Part shown: positions 24,865 to 34,202 of the stretch, one piece after another
Position numbering within the stretch: position 1 is the first letter of the stretch
Layout: each line of letters opens with the position of its first letter
From: Flaveria trinervia
Lineage: Eukaryota > Streptophyta > Magnoliopsida > Asterales > Asteraceae
Length of the DNA: 64,000 bases
Direction: 5' to 3'
Assembly (NCBI GenBank): GCA_025506515.1
Contig: CM046444.1
Span: forward strand, 121,556,701-121,620,700
The notes under the pieces: generated by a model
What the model was told of the DNA's origin: nothing
The model's database searches: none
What the model saw: only the letters and a program-made list of their open reading frames with translations
Program-made: the position numbers and the translations under genes

Positions 24865-25290
24865 ATGACCGCCATGACCAACACAACCACCACCCAACAA
24901 CTACCGTCTTCGTTGTCTCCGGGGAACGCACCCATTATGGAACTGATGGCGCTATCGTCGTCATCAGAGCTGATCACCAATGAGATGGTGGTGAAGGTTG
25001 TTCATAGACGGTGTGAAGGGTTAGTAATGGTGCGAACGAAGGAGATTGAAGGTAAATGGGCATGGTATTGAGCTCATTTGGAGCCCAATTTGGTTCGTAA
25101 TCCGAATATCGTAGCTTCGAAAGTTGTGAAGCTCAAGTGTTCTTTGTGTGAAGCCATTTTTTCTGCTTCTAATCCATCAAGAATGGCATTAGATCATTTG
25201 AAAAGGAGTACTTGCCCCAATTTCAAATCCATCAGGTTCACCGGTGGATTTGTGCTCTTCGACGTTGTCGTCGTAGCCGGTGCAGAGTGA
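24865..25290 (+). pseudogene. Captured fragment of a BED-zinc-finger, hAT-derived host gene
   Basis: The plus-strand frame encodes RRCEGLVMVRTKEIEGK, AWY, then (after an in-frame TGA at 25069-25071 where homologues have Trp) AHLEPNLVRNPN, VKLKCSLCEAIFSASNPSRM and DHLKRSTCPNFKSI. This matches the N-terminal BED-type zinc finger of a conserved plant family of domesticated hAT-like proteins (At1g12380/At1g62870 type). The C-x2-C of KCSLC and the later H and C ligands (DHLKRSTC) are visible. The rest of the roughly 700-residue protein is absent and frame is lost after PNFKSI. The piece lies inside Pack-MULE 2, so it is a transduplicated fragment, not a gene. Confidence 0.75.
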
Positions 25291-25762
25291 CCAGAATCGG
25301 AATTCCTCCGACAATCATCGTGGGTTTAAACCACACAACTCTAAACTACGTAGGTCTTCACAAGATGTAAAGAAATGTTGGAGTGGTGGTGGTTGTGGGG
25401 TAGGCGAATGGTGTAGAAATTAGTGCAGAGCTGTACATGTACGATTATGGCTTTGTGTTTTGGTCAGTTTTCGTTGTTGCGATGGTGATAGTGTGTAATG
25501 GTGGTTGACAGATTAGGGTGGAGGTATGGCTGAAGGGCTGAAGGGCTTCTATGTTCGTGATGGCTACTGTTGTGGTGTCTATTGTTAGTGTTGCGGTAAT
25601 TGATGGTCAATGTTGCAGTGGTCGATGGCCAGTGCTGCGGTGGTGATAATGTGGCAGTGGTGGTGGAGAAGGTGACAGTGATGTTATTGATAGTTAGTGT
25701 TGTAGGGGAGTAGAAATAAAAAAGAAGAAGAAGAAGAAGGGGAATAAGTCTTGGGTGTATTT

Positions 25763-26030
25763 TGTAACACCGGGCCTTCGCATCAACAATATTGTCCGTT
25801 TTGCCCACGAGGAGCTCACGGATTGCTTTTGGTTGCCCGGGTGAAAACTTCCCAGGGAGGTCACCCATCCCTGGATTGCTCCCACCTGAGCACGCTTAAC
25901 TGTGGAGTTCTCCTCTCATCCACAGCCAATACGCCCAAAACACGTTGTTGATGTTAAAGGTCAGACATTCCTTATGAACCAGGAATCTCTCCTGTCCACG
26001 ACCGATGTGGGATGTGTGTAGGGTGTCACA
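25763..26030 (-). repeat. Cassandra-type LTR (TRIM)
   Basis: 268 bp bounded by TG...CA with 9-bp inverted ends (TGTGACACC/GGTGTTACA, one mismatch). Cassandra elements are small non-coding terminal-repeat retrotransposons whose LTRs carry 5S rRNA sequence and an RNA polymerase III promoter. Size, orientation of the 5S segment and the following internal domain with a tRNA-Met-type primer site all fit. Confidence 0.82.
25838..25910 (-). rRNA. 5S-rRNA-like segment within the LTR (not a true 5S gene)
   Basis: On the minus strand it reads GAACTCCACAGTTAAGCGTG, CTCAGGTGGGAGCAATCCAG and GGATGGGTGACCTCCCTGGG, which is the central and 3' portion of plant 5S rRNA. It covers the internal promoter region: A box AGTTAAGCGTGCT and C box GATGGGTGACC. 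The 5' third of 5S is replaced by other sequence, and the copy is single, so this is the promoter domain of a Cassandra LTR and not part of a 5S array. Confidence 0.85.
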
Positions 26031-26121
26031 AGCACCCCTTGTTTGGACTCATCGTCCTCGATGAGCCCGAGAAGTCACCATCCTTGGTGAGGTATGTCCC
26101 ACACCCCGAACGACACAGGAG

Positions 26122-26135
26122 TGGCTCTGATACCA
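26122..26135 (-). other. Retrotransposon primer-binding site
   Basis: TGGTATCAGAGCCA on the minus strand is complementary to the 3' end of initiator tRNA-Met. It starts 3 nt after the end of the 2.2-kb LTR. The same motif and spacing are found for the Gypsy element at 62874. Confidence 0.8.
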
Positions 26136-26138
26136 ATA

Positions 26139-28305
26139 TGTCACACCCTCAATTTCCACAAATGGGGTATACCGTTAGACGCGTGACATACCAGGATCTT
26201 AGCCATTAGTTACACCAAATGACACAACAATTACAAAACATAATTTTTAATTCAAATAAAGTTTCTCAAAATCAGAGTTAATTATGAAAACATGAAAGTA
26301 AATGCGGAAGCGTATAAACCATAATTTAAACGGCGTAAACAAACACAAACCAAGTAAATATAATTTATACAAAAATGTAGATTGTTCATTAGACGCAACA
26401 ATGATGAATGCAATGCGTGATGTTCCTATCCGTGCACACCTTAAGAACCTGAAAGAAACATGTTAAAGTGTCAACACAAGGTTGGTGAGTTCACAAGTTT
26501 ATCAAAAAACAGTAAGTAACAGTAATGAAATCCAAATTAAGTAATCAAAGCATATAAGTAGGTAGCTAGCCTACAACAAGTCACTATGTGCATGAATTTC
26601 GCGACCGAGCTGACAGTAATAATATAATAAATGCCCCGGTTGTGGGTACCAGACCACAACACTGTAAAACAGGCTAACCATTCACCCGTTTGACCTCCAG
26701 TCAAGCTAGCGCGACTAGCCTGGGTGGGGTTTGTCAAACCCAGTAGATCTACTAACAATCACCTCGCTAATTCCATATTAACGATCTGAAGAGGCGTAGT
26801 GGTATCACAATAGTAACTAGTATATGCAGTATTACCAATCTAAGTATCGTAGGTTTATGAAAACAACATGTTTCTCTCCCCCAAAAGAGAGTATAATGCG
26901 AAAGTGGGGTTGAGAACTCACCTTTAATGCACAGCAACAAAATAATGCAAAGAACAAGTAATTAGTTTCCTGAACAACCTGGATTTCAATTAATATATAA
27001 TATTAATTTTAATTATAAATTATAAATATAAAGAATATATGGTTTCGCGTTTCACGGCTCGGTTCAAGTTCATGTCGGTCATTAATGTTGCAACCATACT
27101 CAAACACCAACCTAATTTCATAGACATACATACACCATGCATACAACCCACACTAAATACCCACAATCTACACAATCACACCATACCCATACCACCTACC
27201 AACCCAACACCCATATGCTACCATATTCACATCATAAGAACAAGAACAATGTTCACACACATTCATGCATTACACACTCAATTAATATCCCACCTCCACT
27301 GCTGAAACAAACCAAGAAAAAATACACATACATTCACACTACATATATCATATATATACGCCCATAAATATCCACGTACATGTACACATGTGGATTAATA
27401 AAATCAACCCACTAAAACTATCCAAATTTTATACAGTACACAATTAAAACAACCAACACAAACACAACCCACCAACACTGCCCTATGTGCTTCTACTCCT
27501 CGATGTAACCATCACACATATAGGCATGCATATCTACATCGGAGTAGACACCATCCATGCACACAAGTCAACATACAATCACATACACATGCATAATTAA
27601 TGCACTCCTTTACACACACATACCTATGAATGCACACTACTTTCTATCCATATACACGCATAAATCGCAGCACACACACACGTTCTGTGATGAAGAATAC
27701 ACATTCAACACGTACATATATATGTATATATATGTGTGCACACCCACATAGGTACATACGAAGGGCGTACAACCACGTATATGGCGGCACACCCGAAATC
27801 AAAGATCACCCCCAACATCCGTTAACAGAACGTCAACACACATCATTACGATACGACACCGAACGCGAAACTGTGTTGTAACATACATAAGTAGCAAAGT
27901 AATTATCTTACTGAACGAATCGGGGGCTGTCGCGGTTGATCGATTGCAAGCGGGAGAATCGTCGAAGGTGTCCGGTCTCGAGGGAGAGGTTACCACCGTC
28001 GGGTGTTTGCCGAAGTGGGTCATTCGTGGAGGAAGGAGAGCTGCCTTCTAGAGAGGGGGAGTTTAGGGTTGATGAAGATGGTTCACGTGAGAAAGGATCT
28101 CACGGTTATAGGTTTTCAATATAACAAGGAACATTTACATTCATGCCCCCAAGTTTACTTAAATTGTGTTTTAGTTTATTAAGTTTTTGGTTAGTTATTA
28201 TTAATTACAATAATAAAGTTGATATATATATAAATGTTATTGTCAATTGTCGAGAAAGAAGTTTATAAAGGTTGTGATGTTAACCTGAAAACTCGTGTTG
28301 TCACA
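26139..28305 (-). repeat. Gypsy-type long LTR, 2.2 kb
   Basis: Runs from TGTGACAACACGAG (28305) to GGGTGTGACA (26139) on the minus strand. It shares general layout with the solo LTR at 29657 and the Gypsy LTR at 60378: a GTGTGACA end, GCGCGACT-type words, and an 'AACTCACC'-like stretch before a pyrimidine tract. Small ORFs inside are Thr/His-rich by composition. It has no coding genes. Confidence 0.7.
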
Positions 28306-29394
28306 TATTTAATATCTTTATTTTAATATTAAATTTTTAATATTAAATGAGGGGTATTTTAGTTATTTGACAATAACTTAACTGAACAATGTTAACACTG
28401 TTAGTCAAAAGGACTAAAATAGAAACGATTTTCAAAACTGAGACTAATAATAGAGACAAAATAAACGTTGGTACTCAAGCGGAGACAATTTGCAAAACTC
28501 AGAGGACAAAAACCGAGATTAACTCTAATATTTATATAACAGATATGCACATATGTTTATAAAACATGTATGTATGTACGTATATGCATGCATAGCATGT
28601 CTATGTAGATAGTACCCATGTTTGAGAATGTTGAATGGGCTTGTTGGTAATAAAAGTGAAGATAGTACCCCATGTATGTATGTATATGTATGTGTATGCA
28701 TAGCGTAAAATTTTGAAAATTATGTAACTAAGATTGTTGTTGGTAATAAAAGTGAAATTTGAAAGTGTTAGTAGTTAAATTGATAGTATGGATTATTATC
28801 GGTCAATAGGTAATACTTTGTATTATTAAAAACCGATTTGCCTAAAATTTTTAATACATTTTAAAGTGTTTGTGAGTAGAGAAGAGTGAAAAATTAATGA
28901 TAAAATACATAAAAATTTTATTTAATTGACAGGAAAGATAAAAAATAGTGTTTTCTAAAGTAATTATAAAAATAATAGTTAATTACACAATTAATCCCTA
29001 TCGTTTATTTAAAACAATAGTTTTGATACCTAGATTGTATGAGTAACAAGTTTAGGGTTTGTAGTCTCATTTTGTAATAAGTTTTGATACTAACACTAAC
29101 CTCTGTTAACTTTTTCATTAAACAATGATAAAATACTAATTTTACCCTTTAACAATTAATATAAAAAAATAAAAACAATAATGAAAGTGGGACTCATCAA
29201 CTAAATTTCAAAACTCATTTTTTAATTAAACATTTCTTAAATCAAGTAGAGCCGCTTGTCCACCCATTTCCCTTATTCTAAAGTTCTAATGACCACAATA
29301 ACAACCGGCCACCACCGCCGCCATGTCGTCTTCGTCACAATTATGTCTTCTTCCTCACTGATTTTAGCTGAATCTAAGCTTTTGGTTCGATAGA

Positions 29395-32300
29395 TGTAAG
29401 GCCCCGTTCCCGGGAAGCCTCATAGTTGGTTAATCATAGCATAAAATCAGTTTAATAACAAAACATTGCAGCGGAAATAATTAGACATTCATTTAAAACT
29501 TAGAAACCATAATGTACTCATACATTTGTTCTTTAATTGTAAACAAAACATAGTACTTGTTCTTAAATTATAATAAAATATTTCATAAATAGAAATGTCA
29601 TCCATAGCTCCCCAAGTAGCTCCGTGGTGCCATCCTCTGCATCAACATTTACCTGCTGTCACACCCCGAATACCGCAACGGAAGGTCGCGTGACGTGGTG
29701 GTAACGGAAGTTGGAGTTGACCCAACTTTTATAGTCAAACGTACTCAAGATAACGTTAGTCCTGAAAATCATATATTATTATCATAAAAGTATTTTGTTA
29801 AACAACGTTAAACATTTCGGTAGTAACACATAATCCTGTTTTTATTACATGAACCTAACTTTATTTAAAGACGTTTGAAACGTTTGACCCTCCAAAGACA
29901 AAGTTCCGAAAAATCCATATAGAGCTCACCTATAACCCTGAAAAGCATGAATGGTAATAAAGTCAACATAAAGTTGGTGGGCTTTCGGGGTTTTATAGTT
30001 TCGCAAACAATCATTTTGAAAATAATATGATGAAACAAGGCATAATATATTCCACATAGACTAGCTAGGTACTATGATAATTTAGGTCATAAGCCCATAA
30101 TCAAACCAAGAAACACGTCGTTGCCCCACAACTATCCAGACATATAAACTCTCTCGTCACAACCTGACCAGCGCGACTGGTCGCGAGAGCGGACCATTCT
30201 AACCGATAGATCTACCAAATATCCTGCGGCCTCACCCCTGAGGTTAATGATTATAGGGGGATTTAGGGCTCAATAGTATATATATATCCATACTACTGAC
30301 CCGAACTTATACCCTCATATTATATATTATCATGTTTAACCCATCATATATTAAAAGTATCGTTCCATGCTTTTCCCCCAAAACAGTTAAAAATAATATT
30401 TAAAACGGGGCCGAAGAACTCACCTTGAGTGCGATTAGCGAAATAAACCAATGTGCTAGACTTCCGATTAATAAAACCCTAATTATATGCACTGCGGTCA
30501 ATATACGATAATTCATGCTTAAGAGAATGCTTTTCCACCCAACTTATTTGGTTATTTTAGAAGAATATCTTTATTAAAATATTTTGGTCAGTTTCTTAAA
30601 AGAATTTTGTTTATCTTTCATAGAAAATTTGATGCATTCGCCTTATGAACTAAAATCTAATTCTAGCGTATCTTAATGCTTAACACTTAATTACTATTAT
30701 ATTTATCTTATGTTTATCTACTATGATTCTTATCTAGTTACTCTAGAGTTACGAAGCCTTAACTTTTCTATTTTGTATTATACATTTTTAGTTGATCTAT
30801 TTTAAATGAGTATTTTTATTTATTATTTAGCTCAATAGTGGACTTTTATATAAAGTTTCATTTATAGGCCCATTGTTACAATCGTTTAAGATTATAAAAA
30901 AAATATATTTGATATTTATTTTTATGAAATCCATTTATTCGAAAATCTTATTTATTTGAAATTATTTTAAATAGGGTATGTGTATACTTATATATATATT
31001 ATTTTTCAGTTTATTTTATTTTTTATTTAGGAAGTCTAAAGTCTTTCTTTGTCGTTTAGTCGAGTCCTTTGTCGCAATCGTCCCGCTAATCTTAAGTATG
31101 ATTAGGGTTCCTAGATCTCAAGTTAATGTCAATCATACTATTCATCTAAATGTAACCCTATAATGTGTTTCAACATCTAATTAATCTTGGTCATTTCCTT
31201 CTTTGACAACCAATATTATCTTGATTATCTTCCTATCAACATTTGTTCCTCATCTTCATCCATTCTACATTCTTACCTTGACATCTCTTATTGTGTTAAA
31301 ATCCATCAATTTTCTCAATCTTATATGAACATAAATACATACACAACATGTACATATCTATACCTTCATATACATGTCTTCATACAATCCCAACCATACT
31401 ATTAACATGATCTTATTGAATATTAACCTATTCTATACATATTTTCAGATTTATTCAACCATTTCAAACACATATTTAGATCCAAAGTCATCAAATCATC
31501 AACTTTTGTTAATTTTAAAGTGGGTGAAACTAGGGTTCATCAAGATCTTCATCTTGATCATCCATGCATGAACCAATGTACACAATCTAATAAAAGATAT
31601 ACCTTTAGTGACACTAGATGGAACTTTTTACACAATGCAAGCACGATCCTCGATTCTTGACGAACACTTTGGGTTCTATACCAAGTTCCAAACTAGAGTT
31701 CCTTAGTGAAAATGTAAGTGAAGGTCACTAATGGTGGTGTTTGCGGTCACCGAAAGAGAAGGAAGGGGGGTTTTGAGTTGGCGACGGGTGTGGGTGGTGG
31801 CGATGGTGGTGTCGGGTGTAGGTGATGGCGATGGTGGTGTCGGGTGTGAGTGGTGGTGTCGGTAGTGTCGGGTGTGGGTGGTGGTCGCGGCGGTGGGTGG
31901 TGAAGGTGGCGGCTACGGTGGAGGTGGCGACGGGTGGGGCAGGTGGCGGTGCGGGTGGCAGGTGGCGGTGCGGGCGGCAGGTGGCCGGCGGGTGGCGTCA
32001 GGTGGCCGGCGGCGGCAGGTGGCCGATGGGGGTGATGGTGTGTGTGTGTGTGTGTGGAAGATGGAGAGAATGAGGAGGTGAAGAGTTTTGTGTGTGTGTA
32101 TGTGAAATTTAAACACATTGGAAGAATGTGTTGTCTTGCATGCAAGACCATATAATCTTCTTAGATTTGGTTATTATTATTATTATTATTAATCTAAGGT
32201 CTCTATCGGTTAATTAGCAACGAGAGTTCATGTTAAACATTGGTCAAGGTCTCGGAAAGTTTAAACGAGTCAGAGATTAAAATCAACGTTTATTATTATT

Positions 32301-33085
32301 AGACAGAGTTGAGCTGGCGTTGACCTGATTTGACCGGGTGTCACACCTGCCAACTATTATGCATAAAAGTCAGCTTTGCTGAGTGAGTTCTAGTTTTAAA
32401 TAAATATGAAATTATGACTTTATCCTTTATATAATGACCACGCATACATAATACATATCATTTTCATCTTAATAAGCATGTTTATTATCTTTCATTCTTT
32501 CATATCTTTCACTTAATCATAAACGAGATTGCACAAAGCAAGAGCTCCATGTTGATCGACAACGAATGTCGATCCTTGTCAGTACGCATCATCATGGTAG
32601 CTAACCCCCGACAGTTGATCCACACTGCAAGGCACATAGCCCGCTCATGAATACGGATCAATCATCATACATTAGACTCATATAAGTGAAGTCTATCATA
32701 GTGCTTATAAGACTTTTCGAAACCCAAAACCCTAGAATCCGGGTTTGATCTATAGAAGGGTTTAGAGGCTGATTCTTACCTGGATTTGTTGCTCATTTCT
32801 TATGGTTTGATGCTCAATCGTTCAGATCTTCAATCCCTTAACCTTTGAAGCTTCCAATCTTGAGTTTTCTTCACTTTCTCTCTCTACAAATTTTGGTGGC
32901 TAGGGTTCAAGTATGGAAGATGGTAGCTAATTAGGTGGGTTTGAAGGCTGATTATGGGCCCAAAATCACTTAGGCTCTTGCCCATAAGCCTAATTAGCCC
33001 ATAACCCATTTTCTTCCTTTATTAAATACCCACTAATTAAGCACATTATCCTCGATGACTCGTTTTGATTTTTCGAGGTGTTACA
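29395..33085 (-). repeat. Outer solo LTR, about 1.0 kb, split by a second LTR
   Basis: On the minus strand it starts TGTAACACCTCGAAAAATC (33085) and ends GAACGGGGCCTTACA (29395), a TG...CA LTR. It is interrupted by the LTR at 29657-32345; excluding that and one target copy, it is about 997 bp. No primer site or internal domain is present, so it is a solo LTR left by recombination. The flanking 5-mers ATAGA and ATGGT do not match well, so the target duplication has decayed or a boundary is slightly off. Confidence 0.6.
29657..32345 (-). repeat. Inner solo LTR, 2.7 kb, with perfect CCTGC target duplication
   Basis: On the minus strand it runs from TGTGACACCCGGTCAAATC (32345) to GGTATTCGGGGTGTGACA (29657). 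CCTGC flanks it on both sides (29652-29656 and 32346-32350). No internal domain is present, so it is a complete solo LTR of a Gypsy-type element. A G-rich tract at 31785-32060 (GGTGTCGGGTGTGGGTGGTGG-like units) and its complement produce spurious Pro/His/Thr-rich ORFs. Confidence 0.85.
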
Positions 33086-33224
33086 ATGGTGCGGGATCCA
33101 ATGTACAAAGAATGTCTTAAGAACCATGTTGTTAACATAGGTGCAATCAATGCATTAGATTTGTCAACGGATGATTAGGTTGGCTCAAGTAAAGCCAACG
33201 CCTGATGGTGACCTACTGTGGCGT
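33086..33224 (+). pseudogene. Captured ZF-HD (zinc-finger homeodomain / mini zinc finger) fragment
   Basis: The frame from 33089 reads VRDPMYKECLKNHVVNIGAI and NALD, then a stop at 33176-33178. YKECLKNHxxxIGxxALD is the start of the ZF-HD dimerisation domain, usually written RYxECLKNHAAxIGGxAxDGCGEFMP. In another frame just downstream, KPTPDGD may continue the FMP-SPT region. The zinc ligands of the C-terminal half (CAACGCHRNFH) are not present. It lies inside Pack-MULE 3, next to the outer solo LTR, which may have separated it from upstream coding sequence. Confidence 0.6.
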
Positions 33225-33654
33225 TAGATGGTGGAGAGAATGGTGGGTAAAAGCACAATAAGGATGAACAAGGATATGGGGTTGGGTAGGGTTTTATTTT
33301 AAATTTATTTTATATATGTGTGTATGTATATTAAATTACACAAATGTAACATATAAAATAAAAAAAAGACCATTATGTCTGTGACTTTAACGGATAAGTT
33401 AACAGAAATTAATGTTAATACTAAAACTTATTACAAAATGAAATCATAAAAACCTCAAACATGTTACCCAGAAAAATTAGTACACAAATTTGTTATTTTG
33501 ATCAAATTATATGAATCATTTGTTTAATTAACTCTAATGATAAGGAATGGTTTCTAATTATAAACAAGACAAACTCAACTTAAACCTAAAATTTTAACAT
33601 GAAAGTGAACACCCAACTTAACACACCCATGTGTGTTGTAATATATTAATATAT

Positions 33655-33955
33655 TTAAGAGGCTGTTTGATAATTTATGAATAATATATAAACATATTTA
33701 ACGGGTTGTTTGACAATTTATGAATGATTAAGTATTGAACCAATAAAATGTTTGAATCATTAAGTGTTGAACCGAAAAAATGTCTAAAAATTAAATGTTA
33801 AACCATAAAAAAACTAAACCATTAAAAGCTAGTATATCGCTAAACTATTTAAAAACAAATGTCTGATCAATTCAGATAAAAAGTTTAACCATCAGTCATT
33901 TTAACCATTCAGTATTACTATAATGATTAATTATTTAAAGCCAAATATATAAACC
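33655..33955. repeat. hAT-like MITE, copy A (GGCTGTTTG family)
   Basis: Starts AGAGGCTGTTTGATAATTTATG and contains GGTTGTTTGACAATTTATGA, TGATTAAGTATTGAACC and ACCATTCAGTATTACTATAAT. It matches the better preserved copy at 39335-39662 over most of its length. The right end is eroded, with no CAAACAGCC terminus. Confidence 0.6.
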
Positions 33956-34202
33956 ATCCAGACATTTACATACGAAACAGATAGTATAAAATATAAACGA
34001 ACTATTAGATATATGAATCATTAAGAGACTCGGTAAACAACATATTATTACATTGGCAGCGAAGTGTGTTGTGCAAGTGTAAAGGACTAATGGCTTCTGT
34101 TTCAATTGGTAGTCGGCAACAGCGACGAAATATTTCATCAAAGGGCGATGAATCTTCATGAAGCAGATGCAATCTTCTGTAGGTTTCATCGATTTCAAGC
34201 CC

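Larger units (their letters stand above)
25763..28305 (-). mobile_element. Composite LTR element: Cassandra-type LTR at one end, Gypsy-type LTR at the other
   Basis: A single unit flanked by the identical 5-mer TATTT (25758-25762 and 28306-28310), the normal LTR-retrotransposon target duplication. Read on the minus strand, a 2167-bp LTR (28305 to 26139, TGTGACAACACG...GGGTGTGACA) is followed after 3 nt by a primer-binding site TGGTATCAGAGCCA (26135-26122). Next come about 90 bp of internal sequence and a 268-bp LTR (26030 to 25763, TGTGACACCC...GGTGTTACA) containing a 5S-rRNA-like segment. The two LTRs are unrelated apart from their ends, which is not expected for one integration event. It lies inside Pack-MULE 2. 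Confidence 0.7.
24448..28525. mobile_element. Pack-MULE 2 with BED-finger gene fragment, itself interrupted by an LTR element
   Basis: Same family as the element at 18679. The left end is AAGATAATCTTGGTTTTCG and the right end (reverse complement) is GAGTTAATCTCGGTTTTTGT. Both share TTGAGTACCAACGTTTATTT, the GTTAACATTTTCTGTTA region and subterminal CAC-rich/GTG-rich tracts. The flanking 9-mer TAATATTTA is identical at 24439-24447 and 28526-28534, a perfect Mutator-type target duplication. Without the nested LTR insertion (25763-28310) the element is about 1.5 kb. It has no transposase. The captured gene piece is at 24865-25290. Confidence 0.85.
28976..33534. mobile_element. Pack-MULE 3 with ZF-HD fragment, containing nested solo LTRs
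   Basis: Inverted ends of about 170 bp: left TAGTTAATTACACAATTAAT, right (reverse complement) GAGTTAATTAAACAAATGAT. Inner matching blocks include TCATTTTGTAATAAGTTTT. Flanking 9-mers TAAAAATAA (28967-28975) and TAATGATAA (33535-33543) agree at 7 of 9 positions. Without the nested LTRs (29395-33085) the element is about 0.9 kb. The ends share the GAGTTAAT terminus with Pack-MULEs 1 and 2, but the internal repeat sequence is diverged, so it is a related but separate family. Confidence 0.65.

Noticed and set aside
25838..25910. A genuine 5S rRNA gene
   Set aside because: Only the promoter-bearing two thirds match, it is a single copy, and it sits inside a TG...CA LTR typical of Cassandra elements.
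31747..32151. Pro/His/Thr-rich and Gly/Val-rich ORFs on both strands
   Set aside because: They are products of a G-rich tandem tract inside a solo LTR.
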